Positions 36,836 through 44,682 of a stretch of 64,000 nt of DNA are shown here, piece after piece. Position numbers and translations under genes: made by a program. Source of the stretch: Pseudomonas entomophila (GTDB taxonomy: Bacteria; Pseudomonadota; Gammaproteobacteria; Pseudomonadales; Pseudomonadaceae); contig NZ_JAAMQI010000008.1 of the NCBI RefSeq assembly GCF_013523165.1, positions 124,001 through 188,000 on the forward strand, written 5' to 3'. Numbering within the stretch: position 1 is the stretch's first letter; the number at the start of each line of letters is the position of its first letter. Below the pieces are notes generated by a model that saw only the letters and a list, made by a program, of their open reading frames with translations, was not told where the DNA came from and searched no databases.

Positions 36836-37690
36836 ATGCAACGTTTTCTTAGCATCTTCCTGGCGTTGTGCGTCGGTTTGACGCTGAGCCTGGATGCCAA
36901 CGCCAAGCGATTCGGCGGCGGCAAGAGCTCTGGCGCCGCGCCCATCCACCAGACACGCCAAGCCACACCCACCACGCCGGCCGCAGCACCGACCGCACCA
37001 GGCCGTGCGCCTGCTGCGGCCAGCGGCGCCTCGCGTTGGCTGGGCCCTCTCGCGGGCCTTGCTGCTGGCGGCCTGCTGGCCTCGATGTTCATGGGCGACG
37101 GTTTCCAGGGCATGCAGATCCTGGACTTCCTGATCATCGCGCTGGTGGCCTTCCTGATCTTCCGCTTCATCGCCGCCCGTCGTCGTCAGCAGCAGCCCCA
37201 TGTGGCCGGTGCTGCCGGCCAGGCGCCATTCCAGCGTGAAGCTCACGGTCAACAGGCCCCGCAAGCCTCGGTCTTCGGCGGTTCGGCGGCCTCGGCTGCA
37301 GCACCGGTCATCAAGGCGCCGGCCTGGTTCAACGAGCAGAACTTCCTGTCCGCCGCCCGTACGCACTTCCAGTCGCTGCAACAGCACTGGGACGCCAACG
37401 AGATGGACAAGATCTCCGAGTTCGTCACGCCACAGATGCTGACCTTCCTCAAGCGTGAGCGCGCTGACCTGGGTGACGGCTTCCAGTCCACCTACATCGA
37501 CAACCTCGAGGTACAACTCGACGGTATCGACGAGCGGGCCGACAAGACCGATGCCACTCTGACCTTCCGTGGCGTGTCCAAGACGTCGCGCTTCGACCAG
37601 GGTGAAGCCTTCAGCGAAAGCTGGCACATGGAACGCGCCCACGGCGACAACCAGCCTTGGCTGCTGGCGGGTATCCGTCAGAACGCCTGA
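36836..37690 (+). CDS. Tim44-like domain membrane protein
   Basis: 284 residues. N-terminal signal-like helix (MQRFLSIFLALCVGLTLSL) followed by a Ser/Thr/Pro/Ala-rich stretch, a second hydrophobic segment at about 100-118, and a C-terminal Tim44-like domain (about 165-284; FLSAARTHFQSLQQHWDAN, YIDNLEVQLDGIDE). Tim44-like proteins may bind membrane surfaces; bacterial function is unsettled. ATG 36836 is chosen because the 13 upstream codons lack a signal sequence; they are also open. A terminator follows. Confidence 0.86.
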   Translation: MQRFLSIFLALCVGLTLSLDANAKRFGGGKSSGAAPIHQTRQATPTTPAAAPTAPGRAPAAASGASRWLGPLAGLAAGGLLASMFMGDGFQGMQILDFLIIALVAFLIFRFIAARRRQQQPHVAGAAGQAPFQREAHGQQAPQASVFGGSAASAAAPVIKAPAWFNEQNFLSAARTHFQSLQQHWDANEMDKISEFVTPQMLTFLKRERADLGDGFQSTYIDNLEVQLDGIDERADKTDATLTFRGVSKTSRFDQGEAFSESWHMERAHGDNQPWLLAGIRQNA

Positions 37691-37707
37691 TCGCGATCGG
37701 GTCGTCG

Positions 37708-37736
37708 AAAACCCCGGGGCCTTCCCCGGGGTTTTT
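37708..37736 (+). terminator. Intrinsic terminator after the Tim44-like gene
   Basis: AAACCCCGGGG (37708-37718) pairs with CCCCGGGGTTT across a four-base loop and is followed by five T. A classic intrinsic terminator, 18 bases after the stop. Confidence 0.92.
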
Positions 37737-37804
37737 GTTTTTGGCACAGTGGCCGACTAGGGTATAACGCGCAGCGTTGTCATCAAGTTCAGAGGATATG
37801 AACC

Positions 37805-38212
37805 GTGGAAGAAGTGATCGAGCAACTCCGTGAAGCCAACGAGCCGGTACCGGTGCCGCTGGAGCTTCCGGACGAGGACCTGCTGGTTGAGATCGAAGAG
37901 CAGCTGTTCATCAACATTCCGTTTGTGTTCAAGGAATTCTTGCTGAACGTCAGCGACGTCGTCTATGGCAGCCTGGAGCCGGTCACCGTGACCGATCCGC
38001 AGTCCCACACCTACCTGCCAGACGTGGCGTCCACTGCCTGGGATGCCGGTGTACCGCGCGACCTGATCCCGCTGTGCGAGGATGGGGGCGATTACTACTG
38101 CGTCGAAGAAGACGGCACCGTGGTGCTGTGGTCGGGCGAAGAAGAGATCGTCACCGAGGAGAGCTGGGAATCGGTCTGGCACTGGGCCCGGGATGTCTGG
38201 CTGGAAAGCTGA
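37805..38212 (+). CDS. SMI1/KNR4 (SUKH-1) family protein
   Basis: 135 residues. The SUKH fold is marked by the strand-helix unit LEIEEQLFINIPFVFKEFLLNVSD near residue 30-55, the PVTVTDPQSHTYLPDV stretch and the DGGDYYCVEEDGTVVLW core (about 94-112). SUKH proteins are often immunity proteins against polymorphic toxins, but this single gene has no toxin beside it and looks like a conserved Pseudomonas housekeeping member. The start is GTG 37805 after AGAGGA; the nearby ATG at 37798 is in another frame. Confidence 0.85.
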   Translation: MEEVIEQLREANEPVPVPLELPDEDLLVEIEEQLFINIPFVFKEFLLNVSDVVYGSLEPVTVTDPQSHTYLPDVASTAWDAGVPRDLIPLCEDGGDYYCVEEDGTVVLWSGEEEIVTEESWESVWHWARDVWLES

Positions 38213-38255
38213 GCACGTCTCACTGTCTTCTGACTGGTGTGATCGGTCAGCGCCT

Positions 38256-38289
38256 GGGGTCGCTCGTCATGGACGGGCGACCCCTTTTT
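38256..38289 (+). terminator. Intrinsic terminator after the SUKH gene
   Basis: GGGGTCGC (38256-38263) pairs with GCGACCCC (38277-38284) and is followed by five T. It lies between the convergent SUKH and antiporter genes. Confidence 0.88.
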
Positions 38290-38297
38290 CTTCAGGG

Positions 38298-40052
38298 TCA
38301 ATGGTCGCGGTTGTTCTCGAGCGTTTCCAGCAGGGCCACCTGCATCCGCGTGTGCACACGGATGAACCAGCGCCACAGCAATGCCACCACGCCTGCCGCC
38401 ACTACGGCGATGATCAACAGCAATTCGCTGGTGGGCAGAATGCTGGCCGACAGGGCTGACAGCAGCACGAAGATCACCAGCAACGACAGCAACGGGATGA
38501 CTTCGGCGATCACGCGGCGCATCCGGTGCGTGTGACGCCCGGCCATCTCGGGCTTCACGCTCATCTCCGCCAGCAGCATCGACAGGGCCTTGAGCTTGCG
38601 GTAGGCCGCGATCAGGAACGGCAGGGACACCAGCAACGCTGCCCCCCAGATCAAGGCTTTCTGCTGAGCGACATCGCTGATCCACTGACTCAGGTAGACG
38701 CCCAGCCGCTCGGCGAAATAGGCGCTGCTGAAGAAGATGGCGATGACCAGCGCCAGGTTGACGCCGACCTGCAACAGGATGCGCCGGATCATGGCCGCCA
38801 GCATGGCGCTTTCGCCCTGGGGCTGGATGCTGCGCAACCATTCGCCGTACAGGGAGAGCACGCGGGACAGGCGGCCAGGCATGACTCGCCCGAGTTTGAT
38901 CGACAAAGGGTCCGCCGCGCGAATCAGGTACGGCGTCAGCAAGGTGGTGATCGCCGAGACGGCAACGGCCACCGGGTAGAGGAAATCGCTGGTGACCTGC
39001 AGGGTCATCCCCAGGGCGGCGATGATGAACGAGAATTCCCCGATCTGCGACAGCCCCATGCCCACACGCAGGGAAGTCCGGCCATCGTTGCCGGCGATGA
39101 ACGCACCCAGGCCACAGGACAGCATCTTGCCCAGCACCACGGCCAGTGTGATCACCACGATCGGCCAAGCGTACTCGACCAGCACCTGGGGATCGATCAT
39201 CAGGCCGATCGCCACGAAGAAGATCGCGCTGAACAGGTCACGTACCGGTTCGATCAAGGTCTCGATCTTCAGCAACTGGCGTGACTCGGCCATGATCGCG
39301 CCGATCAGGAAGGCGCCCAGCACCATGCTGTATTCGAGCTTGACCACCAGCAGGCAGAACCCGAAACACAGCCCCAGCACCGTGATCAGCAGCATTTCGT
39401 TGCTTTCGAACTTGGCCACGTAGGCCAGCAGCCTGGGCACGACCAGGATCCCGACCACCAGCGCCACGATCATGAACAGCGACAGCTTGCCCACCGTGGA
39501 GAAGACCTCGCCGGAGCTGACGCTGCCACTGACGGCAATACCGGACAACAAGGCGATGATGCCGATGCCGAGAATGTCTTCGACGATCAGCACGCCGAAG
39601 ATCAGCTGGGCGAAACGCTCGTTCTTCATCTTCAGGTCGTTCAGGGCCTTGACGATGATGGTGGTCGAGGAGATCGCCAGGATCGCACCGAGGAACAGCG
39701 AATCCATGGTGCTCCAGCCGAACCAGCGGCCGATCTCGAACCCGATCCAGATCATCAGGACGATCTCGAGAAACGCCGCGATGAAGGCCGTGGCGCCGAC
39801 CTTGAACAGCTTCCTGAGGCTGAATTCCAGGCCCAGGCAGAACATCAGGAAGATCACCCCCAGTTCAGCGAGGATCTTGATGGTGTCTTCATCGTGGATG
39901 AGCCCGAAGGGCGGGGTGTGCGGCCCGATGATGAAGCCTGCGACGATGTAGCCGAGCACCACCGGTTGCTTGAGGCGGTGGAAGATGATGGTGACCATGC
40001 CTGCCACCAGCATGATCACGGCCAGGTCCTGGATGAAGCCGACGGCGTGCAT
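38298..40052 (-). CDS. CPA2-family cation/H+ antiporter
   Basis: 584 residues with about 12 transmembrane helices in the N-terminal Na_H_Exchanger domain (about 1-385): VLGYIVAGFIIGPHTPP near 32, the FLMFCLGLEFSLRKL helix near 68, and SSTTIIVKAL near 128. After it comes a hydrophilic hinge and three more hydrophobic helices (about 420-560). There is no C-terminal TrkA-N or TrkA-C domain, unlike KefB/KefC. K+ or Na+ in exchange for H+ is likely, but the ion is not shown. Confidence 0.88.
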   Translation of the reverse strand: MHAVGFIQDLAVIMLVAGMVTIIFHRLKQPVVLGYIVAGFIIGPHTPPFGLIHDEDTIKILAELGVIFLMFCLGLEFSLRKLFKVGATAFIAAFLEIVLMIWIGFEIGRWFGWSTMDSLFLGAILAISSTTIIVKALNDLKMKNERFAQLIFGVLIVEDILGIGIIALLSGIAVSGSVSSGEVFSTVGKLSLFMIVALVVGILVVPRLLAYVAKFESNEMLLITVLGLCFGFCLLVVKLEYSMVLGAFLIGAIMAESRQLLKIETLIEPVRDLFSAIFFVAIGLMIDPQVLVEYAWPIVVITLAVVLGKMLSCGLGAFIAGNDGRTSLRVGMGLSQIGEFSFIIAALGMTLQVTSDFLYPVAVAVSAITTLLTPYLIRAADPLSIKLGRVMPGRLSRVLSLYGEWLRSIQPQGESAMLAAMIRRILLQVGVNLALVIAIFFSSAYFAERLGVYLSQWISDVAQQKALIWGAALLVSLPFLIAAYRKLKALSMLLAEMSVKPEMAGRHTHRMRRVIAEVIPLLSLLVIFVLLSALSASILPTSELLLIIAVVAAGVVALLWRWFIRVHTRMQVALLETLENNRDH

Positions 40053-40352
40053 GGCGGTTGCTACTCCTTGTCATCGTTGCACGGGCCCGGCCGCCCACTC
40101 CCGAACGGGGTGCGACGAGCCGCAAGTACAGACTGTTCTAGGTGAAAGAATGCTCACCTTGCATGAGCACGCTCAGGGTAACATCGCCACTTGCCGCACG
40201 CGGCGGGTGCAATATGCAGAAACAGATGGACACATTCATTTGGCATCCTGGGGGCCAGCGTGTTTGCCCCGGCCCCTGCCCTCGCGTATGCACCCTGGCT
40301 TCAGGGGCGCTCCGTCGCCCCGCTTTATCGCAACCGAACCGTGAGCCTGATT

Positions 40353-40844
40353 ATGGAACCTGGAAACGCCCAACTCTCGATGACCGTGCTCATGACGCCG
40401 GACATGGCCAACTTCTCCGGCAATGTCCATGGCGGCACGCTGCTCAAGTACCTGGACGAAGTGGCCTATGCGTGTGCCAGCCGCTATGCCGGTACCTATG
40501 TGGTGACCTTGTCGGTCGACCAGGTGATCTTCCGCGAGCCTGTGCACGTCGGTGAACTGGTGACCTTCCTGGCGTCGGTGAACTACACCGGCACTACGTC
40601 GATGGAAGTGGGCATCAAGGTTGTGACCGAGAACATTCGGCAACGCTCCGTACGGCACTCCAACAGTTGCTTCTTCACCATGGTCGCGGTGGACGACAAT
40701 CGACGCCCTGTCGCTGTGCCGCCCCGCCAGCCCCAGAGCAGCGAAGAAAAACGCCGTTTCGTGCAAGGCCAGCAGCGTCGGCAAATTCGCCAGGAGCTGC
40801 AGGAGCGTTATCAGAACCTGCGAACCGACGACGCCGACGCATGA
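40353..40844 (+). CDS. Acyl-CoA thioesterase, hotdog fold (YciA-like)
   Basis: 163 residues. The hotdog core at about 8-125 holds the GNVHGGTLLKYLDEVAYACA segment (Asp36 in the catalytic position) and VSLxxxxF-type LSVDQVIFREPVHVGEL. The last 40 residues are Gln/Arg-rich and predicted helical (EEKRRFVQGQQRRQI). It probably hydrolyses medium- or long-chain acyl-CoA. ATG 40353 is used; the open frame extends upstream but without a better start. Confidence 0.86.
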   Translation: MEPGNAQLSMTVLMTPDMANFSGNVHGGTLLKYLDEVAYACASRYAGTYVVTLSVDQVIFREPVHVGELVTFLASVNYTGTTSMEVGIKVVTENIRQRSVRHSNSCFFTMVAVDDNRRPVAVPPRQPQSSEEKRRFVQGQQRRQIRQELQERYQNLRTDDADA

Positions 40845-40966
40845 GATCGACGCCTCATCGAACTTGGGGATAAGTCCGTGCCGCCCGTGGCGACGCTCCG
40901 CCCAGCGCCTGTACGACAAGCTCCCGGTCCGGTTAAGCTGATCACACTTTCTTGGAGCCTGTGCAG

Positions 40967-41359
40967 ATGTTGACCCTGGAGAACCTCTTCGGCCTGATGG
41001 TGCTGCTGACCCTGGGGTCCTGGCTGTGGCACAACCACGGCCTGCGTGAACGCGCCCTGGAGCGGGTCAAGCAGCACTGCGCCAAGCTCGACCTGGAGTT
41101 GCTGGACGACACCGTGGCACTGCGGCGGATCGGGTTCATCCCAGATGCGCGCGGCAAGCGGCGCCTGGGACGGGTCTACGACTTCGAGTTCACCGTCACG
41201 GGCGAACACCGTCACCCAGGCACCGCCACGCAGTTCGGTGCCCATGCCATCCACATCGAACTGGCTCCCTACCCCTTCAAGGCCGAGCCTTCAGCCCCTG
41301 TGGATAACGTCATCGAGATGCAACAGTGGCGGCGTACCCACGATCGCTGGAACCCCTGA
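40967..41359 (+). CDS. DUF3301 family protein
   Basis: 130 residues. One N-terminal hydrophobic helix (FGLMVLLTLGSWLWHNHGL) is followed by a conserved charged region (ERALERVKQHCAKLDLELLD, then RRIGFIPDARGKRRLGRVYDFEF) and the strand WGxxx-type GAHAIHIELAPYPF. This layout is the DUF3301 family of single-pass membrane proteins; function unknown. The ATG at 40967 has GGAG nine bases upstream. A perfect DnaA box lies in the last part of the gene. Confidence 0.78.
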   Translation: MLTLENLFGLMVLLTLGSWLWHNHGLRERALERVKQHCAKLDLELLDDTVALRRIGFIPDARGKRRLGRVYDFEFTVTGEHRHPGTATQFGAHAIHIELAPYPFKAEPSAPVDNVIEMQQWRRTHDRWNP

Positions 41360-41529
41360 TCAGTTATCCACAAGGCAACGTGAAAAGGCTTTTCCCAGCT
41401 GTTCGGCTTCCTGAACCTGTGGAAAAATCAGCTCGATCCGTGAGTCCCGTCTCCATTCGCTCGCCTGCCATGGGGCACGCTCGTTTCCGACACCATTGAA
41501 GGATACCCATCCTTCCTGGCTGTGGATAA
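41299..41529. other. Cluster of three perfect DnaA boxes
   Basis: The 9-mer TTATCCACA or its complement TGTGGATAA occurs at 41299-41307, 41364-41372 and 41521-41529, in the 3' part of the DUF3301 gene and in the 3' part of the COG0523 gene. Four others in the window are at 25675, 51398, 52661 and 62108. Whether DnaA binds here is untested. Confidence 0.5.
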
Positions 41530-42334
41530 CTGCCTTGACGCGCAGCGTATCCAGTGACGTCAGCACCTCGGTTATCCCTGTCAGGGAAAACCGCTGGTTT
41601 GGATGCCACCGCCCTCCCCAACTCCACTCCGATCCGCCCTCGTGCACTGCAACCAGCGGCCGCGTCTTGTCGGTCCATACCGACTGCAATGGGGCTTCGT
41701 CCAGGCGGGCCGGGGGCAAATCCACATATAATGAATTACTTATAGCTGAATCACGGGCAGGCATATCCGTGAGTTTCACACGCCCGTGATCCGTCCAGAT
41801 CATCGGCTTTTCAGGCCATGCCTGACTTATCAACAAGCGCGCAGTGTTGTCCACATGCTCGGATTTGTTGATGATGAGCTTCGCCGACTGTGCGATTGCT
41901 TCCTGCTGTGGCTGCGAAAGCTGTGCACCCATGGCCAAGGCACTGCCATTCAGAACAGTCACCAGTGGTTGTACCGACAGTACCCCTGCCCAAGGCTGCC
42001 TTCCCAATTGCGAGACCAGTTCGAGAGGATGCCCAAGCCCTGAAGGCTCGATGAACAGCCGGTGGGGCCGGTGTGCGCGCAGCAGTCGACCCAGCGCCAC
42101 CTGGAAGGGCACACCGTTGACGCAGCACAGGCACCCCCCCGCCACTTCGCTGATTGCAATATCAGGATCGCGGGCATCCAGCAGCGCCGCATCCAGGCCG
42201 ATCTGCCCGAACTCGTTGACCAGTACGGCCCAGCGCTCGGCGTTCGGTCGTTGCGACAGCAAGTGCCTGATCAGGCTGGTCTTGCCGGCACCCAGGGGCC
42301 CGGCAATGATGTGGGTCGGTATGTCACGCAGCAT
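41360..42334 (-). CDS. COG0523 (CobW/ZNG1-type) GTP-dependent metallochaperone
   Basis: 324 residues of the G3E GTPase family that delivers metals, zinc in the Zur-regulated subgroup. Walker A GPLGAGKTS (12-20), the metal-binding CxCC motif GGCLCCVNG with Cys68, Cys70 and Cys71, the NKSE nucleotide-base motif near 155 and the C-terminal CobW_C domain are visible. It lies 46 bases after the DUF1826 gene on the same strand and so shares the Zur promoter. This makes a zinc-distribution role likely when zinc is scarce. No histidine-rich loop is obvious. Confidence 0.88.
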   Translation of the reverse strand: MLRDIPTHIIAGPLGAGKTSLIRHLLSQRPNAERWAVLVNEFGQIGLDAALLDARDPDIAISEVAGGCLCCVNGVPFQVALGRLLRAHRPHRLFIEPSGLGHPLELVSQLGRQPWAGVLSVQPLVTVLNGSALAMGAQLSQPQQEAIAQSAKLIINKSEHVDNTARLLISQAWPEKPMIWTDHGRVKLTDMPARDSAISNSLYVDLPPARLDEAPLQSVWTDKTRPLVAVHEGGSEWSWGGRWHPNQRFSLTGITEVLTSLDTLRVKAVIHSQEGWVSFNGVGNERAPWQASEWRRDSRIELIFPQVQEAEQLGKAFSRCLVDN

Positions 42335-42380
42335 GGGAGACGTCTGGGTCTGGCCGAAGGAAGACCATTACTAATCAACC

Positions 42381-43028
42381 TCACTGTAACCAGTCAATGC
42401 TCAGCAACAGACGGCCAGCATCCGGGGCAGCGCTGGGCGAGCGGTGCACCAGGCCGCGCCCCTCGTTGCCCGACCAGTTTTCCCCTTTGAGCAAGGCCAC
42501 GTCCCCTTCGCTCAGCCGGTGAAGGCACTCGGGACGCTCTGCATCGGCAGCGTCGCGCAGCCATTCACTGCCAGCACCTGCATAAGTGGTCAACAAGCGC
42601 AGCGCCACCTGGTCGACATGAAAACGTGGGCACATGGCACCGCGCAGCGCCCGCACCCGCAATCCCAGCCGACGCGCACCGACCAGACAGGCGAACGCTT
42701 CCATCAACCAGGTCACGTCGGCCACGAAGGCCTCGTAGCCCAACAGGTCCTGCGTGCCGACCAGCAGATCGGTCAGGGTCACAGGTACGTCTTCCTGTAC
42801 CTCCACGACACGTTCATCGGTCAGGCGCTGATCGAGGCTCAGCACGAGCGTGGAAAAGTCCGCGAGGTGGGAAGGCAGGCTGCGCTGCCAGACGGCCAGG
42901 TTGACGTCGTCCTCGAAGATGGCTGACAGGACGCTGGGCGTGGTGTCCATGACGTGGCGAGACGGCGGAAGCGACGAGGCTGATGCGAGCGTGACCGGAC
43001 GGTGCAGCGGGAAAAGGTGAGTAGTCAT
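42381..43028 (-). CDS. DUF1826 protein in a Zur-controlled operon
   Basis: 215 residues from ATG 43028 (a downstream Met at residue 27 is possible). The C-terminal half holds CPRFHVDQ with His137 and Asp139, a TTYAGAGSEWL strand (about 147-157), SEGDVALLKGE (173-183), HRSP with His195 and Arg206 in AGRLLLSID. Spacing HxD, 55 residues, H, 10 residues, R is that of 2-oxoglutarate/Fe(II) dioxygenases (inference; DUF1826 has no assigned function). It is the first gene after the Zur box and is followed by the COG0523 gene, as in P. aeruginosa. Confidence 0.82.
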   Translation of the reverse strand: MTTHLFPLHRPVTLASASSLPPSRHVMDTTPSVLSAIFEDDVNLAVWQRSLPSHLADFSTLVLSLDQRLTDERVVEVQEDVPVTLTDLLVGTQDLLGYEAFVADVTWLMEAFACLVGARRLGLRVRALRGAMCPRFHVDQVALRLLTTYAGAGSEWLRDAADAERPECLHRLSEGDVALLKGENWSGNEGRGLVHRSPSAAPDAGRLLLSIDWLQ

Positions 43029-43060
43029 GCAGACGCCTTCACAAGGGACGAGATCAATAC

Positions 43061-43073
43061 GTTATAGTATAAC
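43061..43073. promoter_or_regulatory. Zur box in the divergent DUF1826-folE2 promoter
   Basis: GTTATAGTATAAC is a perfect 13-base palindrome identical to the core of the gammaproteobacterial Zur consensus (GTTATANTATAAC). It lies 33 bases upstream of the DUF1826 start and 71 bases upstream of the folE2 start, so one site can repress both directions. Confidence 0.85.
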
Positions 43074-43143
43074 TAAATAAGCGTCATCGCTTTATTTCAG
43101 CTCTTTGCTGAGATACCGATGACATGTCCGTACGGGGATCTTC

Positions 43144-44028
43144 ATGACTGATCTATACCTGCCCGATGTTGCCCATCACACCAGTTCACATGCGATCGCA
43201 CTGGCCTGGGTCGGCATGCAAGGGATCGCCCTGCCTATTCAGGTCATGGGCCAGCGAGTCGCCGCTCGCGTCGACGCCGGCGTCAGCCTGGATGCCCTCG
43301 ATGCCAAAGGCATCCATATGTCGCGGCTTTATCTGGTGCTGGGCACGCTGGAGGACAACGAACTCGATCAAGCAGCCCTCGAGCAGCTGCTACGCAGGTT
43401 TCTCGCCACGCATCACGACCTGTCTACGGTGGCCAGCGTCCGGCTGCGGTTCGACTGTTTGTTGAAAAGGGCCGCGCTGGTCAGTGAAACGTCCGGCTGG
43501 AAGGCTTATTCGATCACGGTGGAGGCCCGTCTGGAAGACGATATGTTCCACGTGGAACTCTTCATCGATGTACCTTATTCGTCCACCTGCCCCTGCTCGG
43601 CGGCCCTGGCAAGGCAGCTGATCCAGCAAAAATTTGCGGAGGATTTCCCCAGCGAGCAGATCGATCGACTGCAGATCATCGATTGGCTGGGCAGCAGCAC
43701 AGGTATCGTGGCGACGCCACACAGCCAGCGCAGCCTGGCGCGCATTGGCGTGCGCCTCGAGGGGCTCGATCACTTGCCCATCGTGGATCTGATCGATTCG
43801 GTGGAGCACGCACTGGGCACCGCCGTACAGACGGCGGTCAAACGTGTGGATGAGCAGGCCTTCGCCCTGGCCAATGGGCAGAACCTGATGTTCTGCGAGG
43901 ATGCAGCCAGACGGCTGCACGAGGTTTTGATCGCCGCCGTGGGCGTGGCCGGATTCGAAGTTCGGGTCGAGCATGCAGAGAGCCTGCATGCCCATGATGC
44001 AGTGGCCGTCAGCCGTTGGCGATGGTAG
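43144..44028 (+). CDS. folE2: GTP cyclohydrolase FolE2 (type IB)
   Basis: Makes 7,8-dihydroneopterin triphosphate from GTP for folate synthesis, the isozyme that works without zinc and is induced in zinc shortage. 294 residues. The family motif SSTCPCSAALARQL lies at 147-159 with catalytic Cys149 and Cys151 next to it; WKAYSITVEARL is near 119. Located downstream of a Zur box, in accord with that role. A perfect parS core spans codons 134-139. Confidence 0.92.
   Translation: MTDLYLPDVAHHTSSHAIALAWVGMQGIALPIQVMGQRVAARVDAGVSLDALDAKGIHMSRLYLVLGTLEDNELDQAALEQLLRRFLATHHDLSTVASVRLRFDCLLKRAALVSETSGWKAYSITVEARLEDDMFHVELFIDVPYSSTCPCSAALARQLIQQKFAEDFPSEQIDRLQIIDWLGSSTGIVATPHSQRSLARIGVRLEGLDHLPIVDLIDSVEHALGTAVQTAVKRVDEQAFALANGQNLMFCEDAARRLHEVLIAAVGVAGFEVRVEHAESLHAHDAVAVSRWRW
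43544..43559. other. parS centromere site inside folE2
   Basis: The 14-base palindrome GTTCCACGTGGAAC (43545-43558) is identical to the core of the Pseudomonas ParB-binding site; the outer bases are T and T (consensus T...A). It lies in codons for Met-Phe-His-Val-Glu-Leu of folE2, about 17 kb from parAB. Confidence 0.85.
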
Positions 44029-44031
44029 CGA

Positions 44032-44556
44032 TCACTGGCGCGGCCGCACTGTGCCGCAGTCGCTGCCGAGCCAGACGGCGCGGGTGTCCATGCTGCCACG
44101 CTGCTGCACACCCGACGCATTGAACGTACCGTTGACCTTGGTCACGAATTCACGATCGCTCAGGAAGGTGGCCTGGCCAGCGCCTTGAGCCTTCGGGCAG
44201 CTGAACTCGAACTTCCAGACATTGCCGGTACGGTCGGTGATGCGCTGCGTGCAACCCGACTTGGGGTCCTGCAGAGGGATGTCATTGGTATTGACTTGTT
44301 CGGCCGTCAGGCAGGACCGTACGCCCTTGCCTGCCAGCGTCACGCCCTGCTTGGTCAACACCCCTTCCATCATGGCACGCTGTTCGGGCGGCAGGTTCTT
44401 CAACTGACCCAACATGAAGTCCATGTCAGGCAACTGTTTGCCGTCGACCTGCATGTTGCTGGTGGTCAACTCCCACAGCCCAGGCTGAAGCATCTGGGCA
44501 TTGGCCAGGGAACCGACCAACGCCAACGACAGTGCACACCACACACGCTTTTTCAT
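44032..44556 (-). CDS. DUF3617 secreted protein
   Basis: 174 residues with a signal peptide ([20 protein letters not shown], cut near residue 20). The mature protein has the DUF3617 order: [20 protein letters not shown], a helical [20 protein letters not shown] region, the Cys-containing [11 protein letters not shown] and [20 protein letters not shown] strands. Probably a small periplasmic beta-sandwich with two disulfide pairs. Function unknown. Convergent with folE2, three bases apart. Confidence 0.86.
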   Translation of the reverse strand: MKKRVWCALSLALVGSLANAQMLQPGLWELTTSNMQVDGKQLPDMDFMLGQLKNLPPEQRAMMEGVLTKQGVTLAGKGVRSCLTAEQVNTNDIPLQDPKSGCTQRITDRTGNVWKFEFSCPKAQGAGQATFLSDREFVTKVNGTFNASGVQQRGSMDTRAVWLGSDCGTVRPRQ

Positions 44557-44682
44557 CTTGGAACTCCGCCTGGGCCGGGTATCGGCCGAATCGAGGATTG
44601 GACGTCGTTTGATGCATCAGGTTGCACCAAGCGACCGCCGCAAGGTCTGTTAGCCGACGAACACGCACAGCGCAGGATAGGT

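Noticed and set aside
37805..38212. SUKH protein as an immunity gene of a toxin system
   Set aside because: No toxin or secretion gene is next to it, and its sequence and surroundings look like a conserved housekeeping Pseudomonas gene.
40353..40844. Duplicate of the thioesterase at 17054
   Set aside because: Both are hotdog thioesterases, but their sequences and lengths differ clearly (132 and 163 residues), so this is not a recent duplication.
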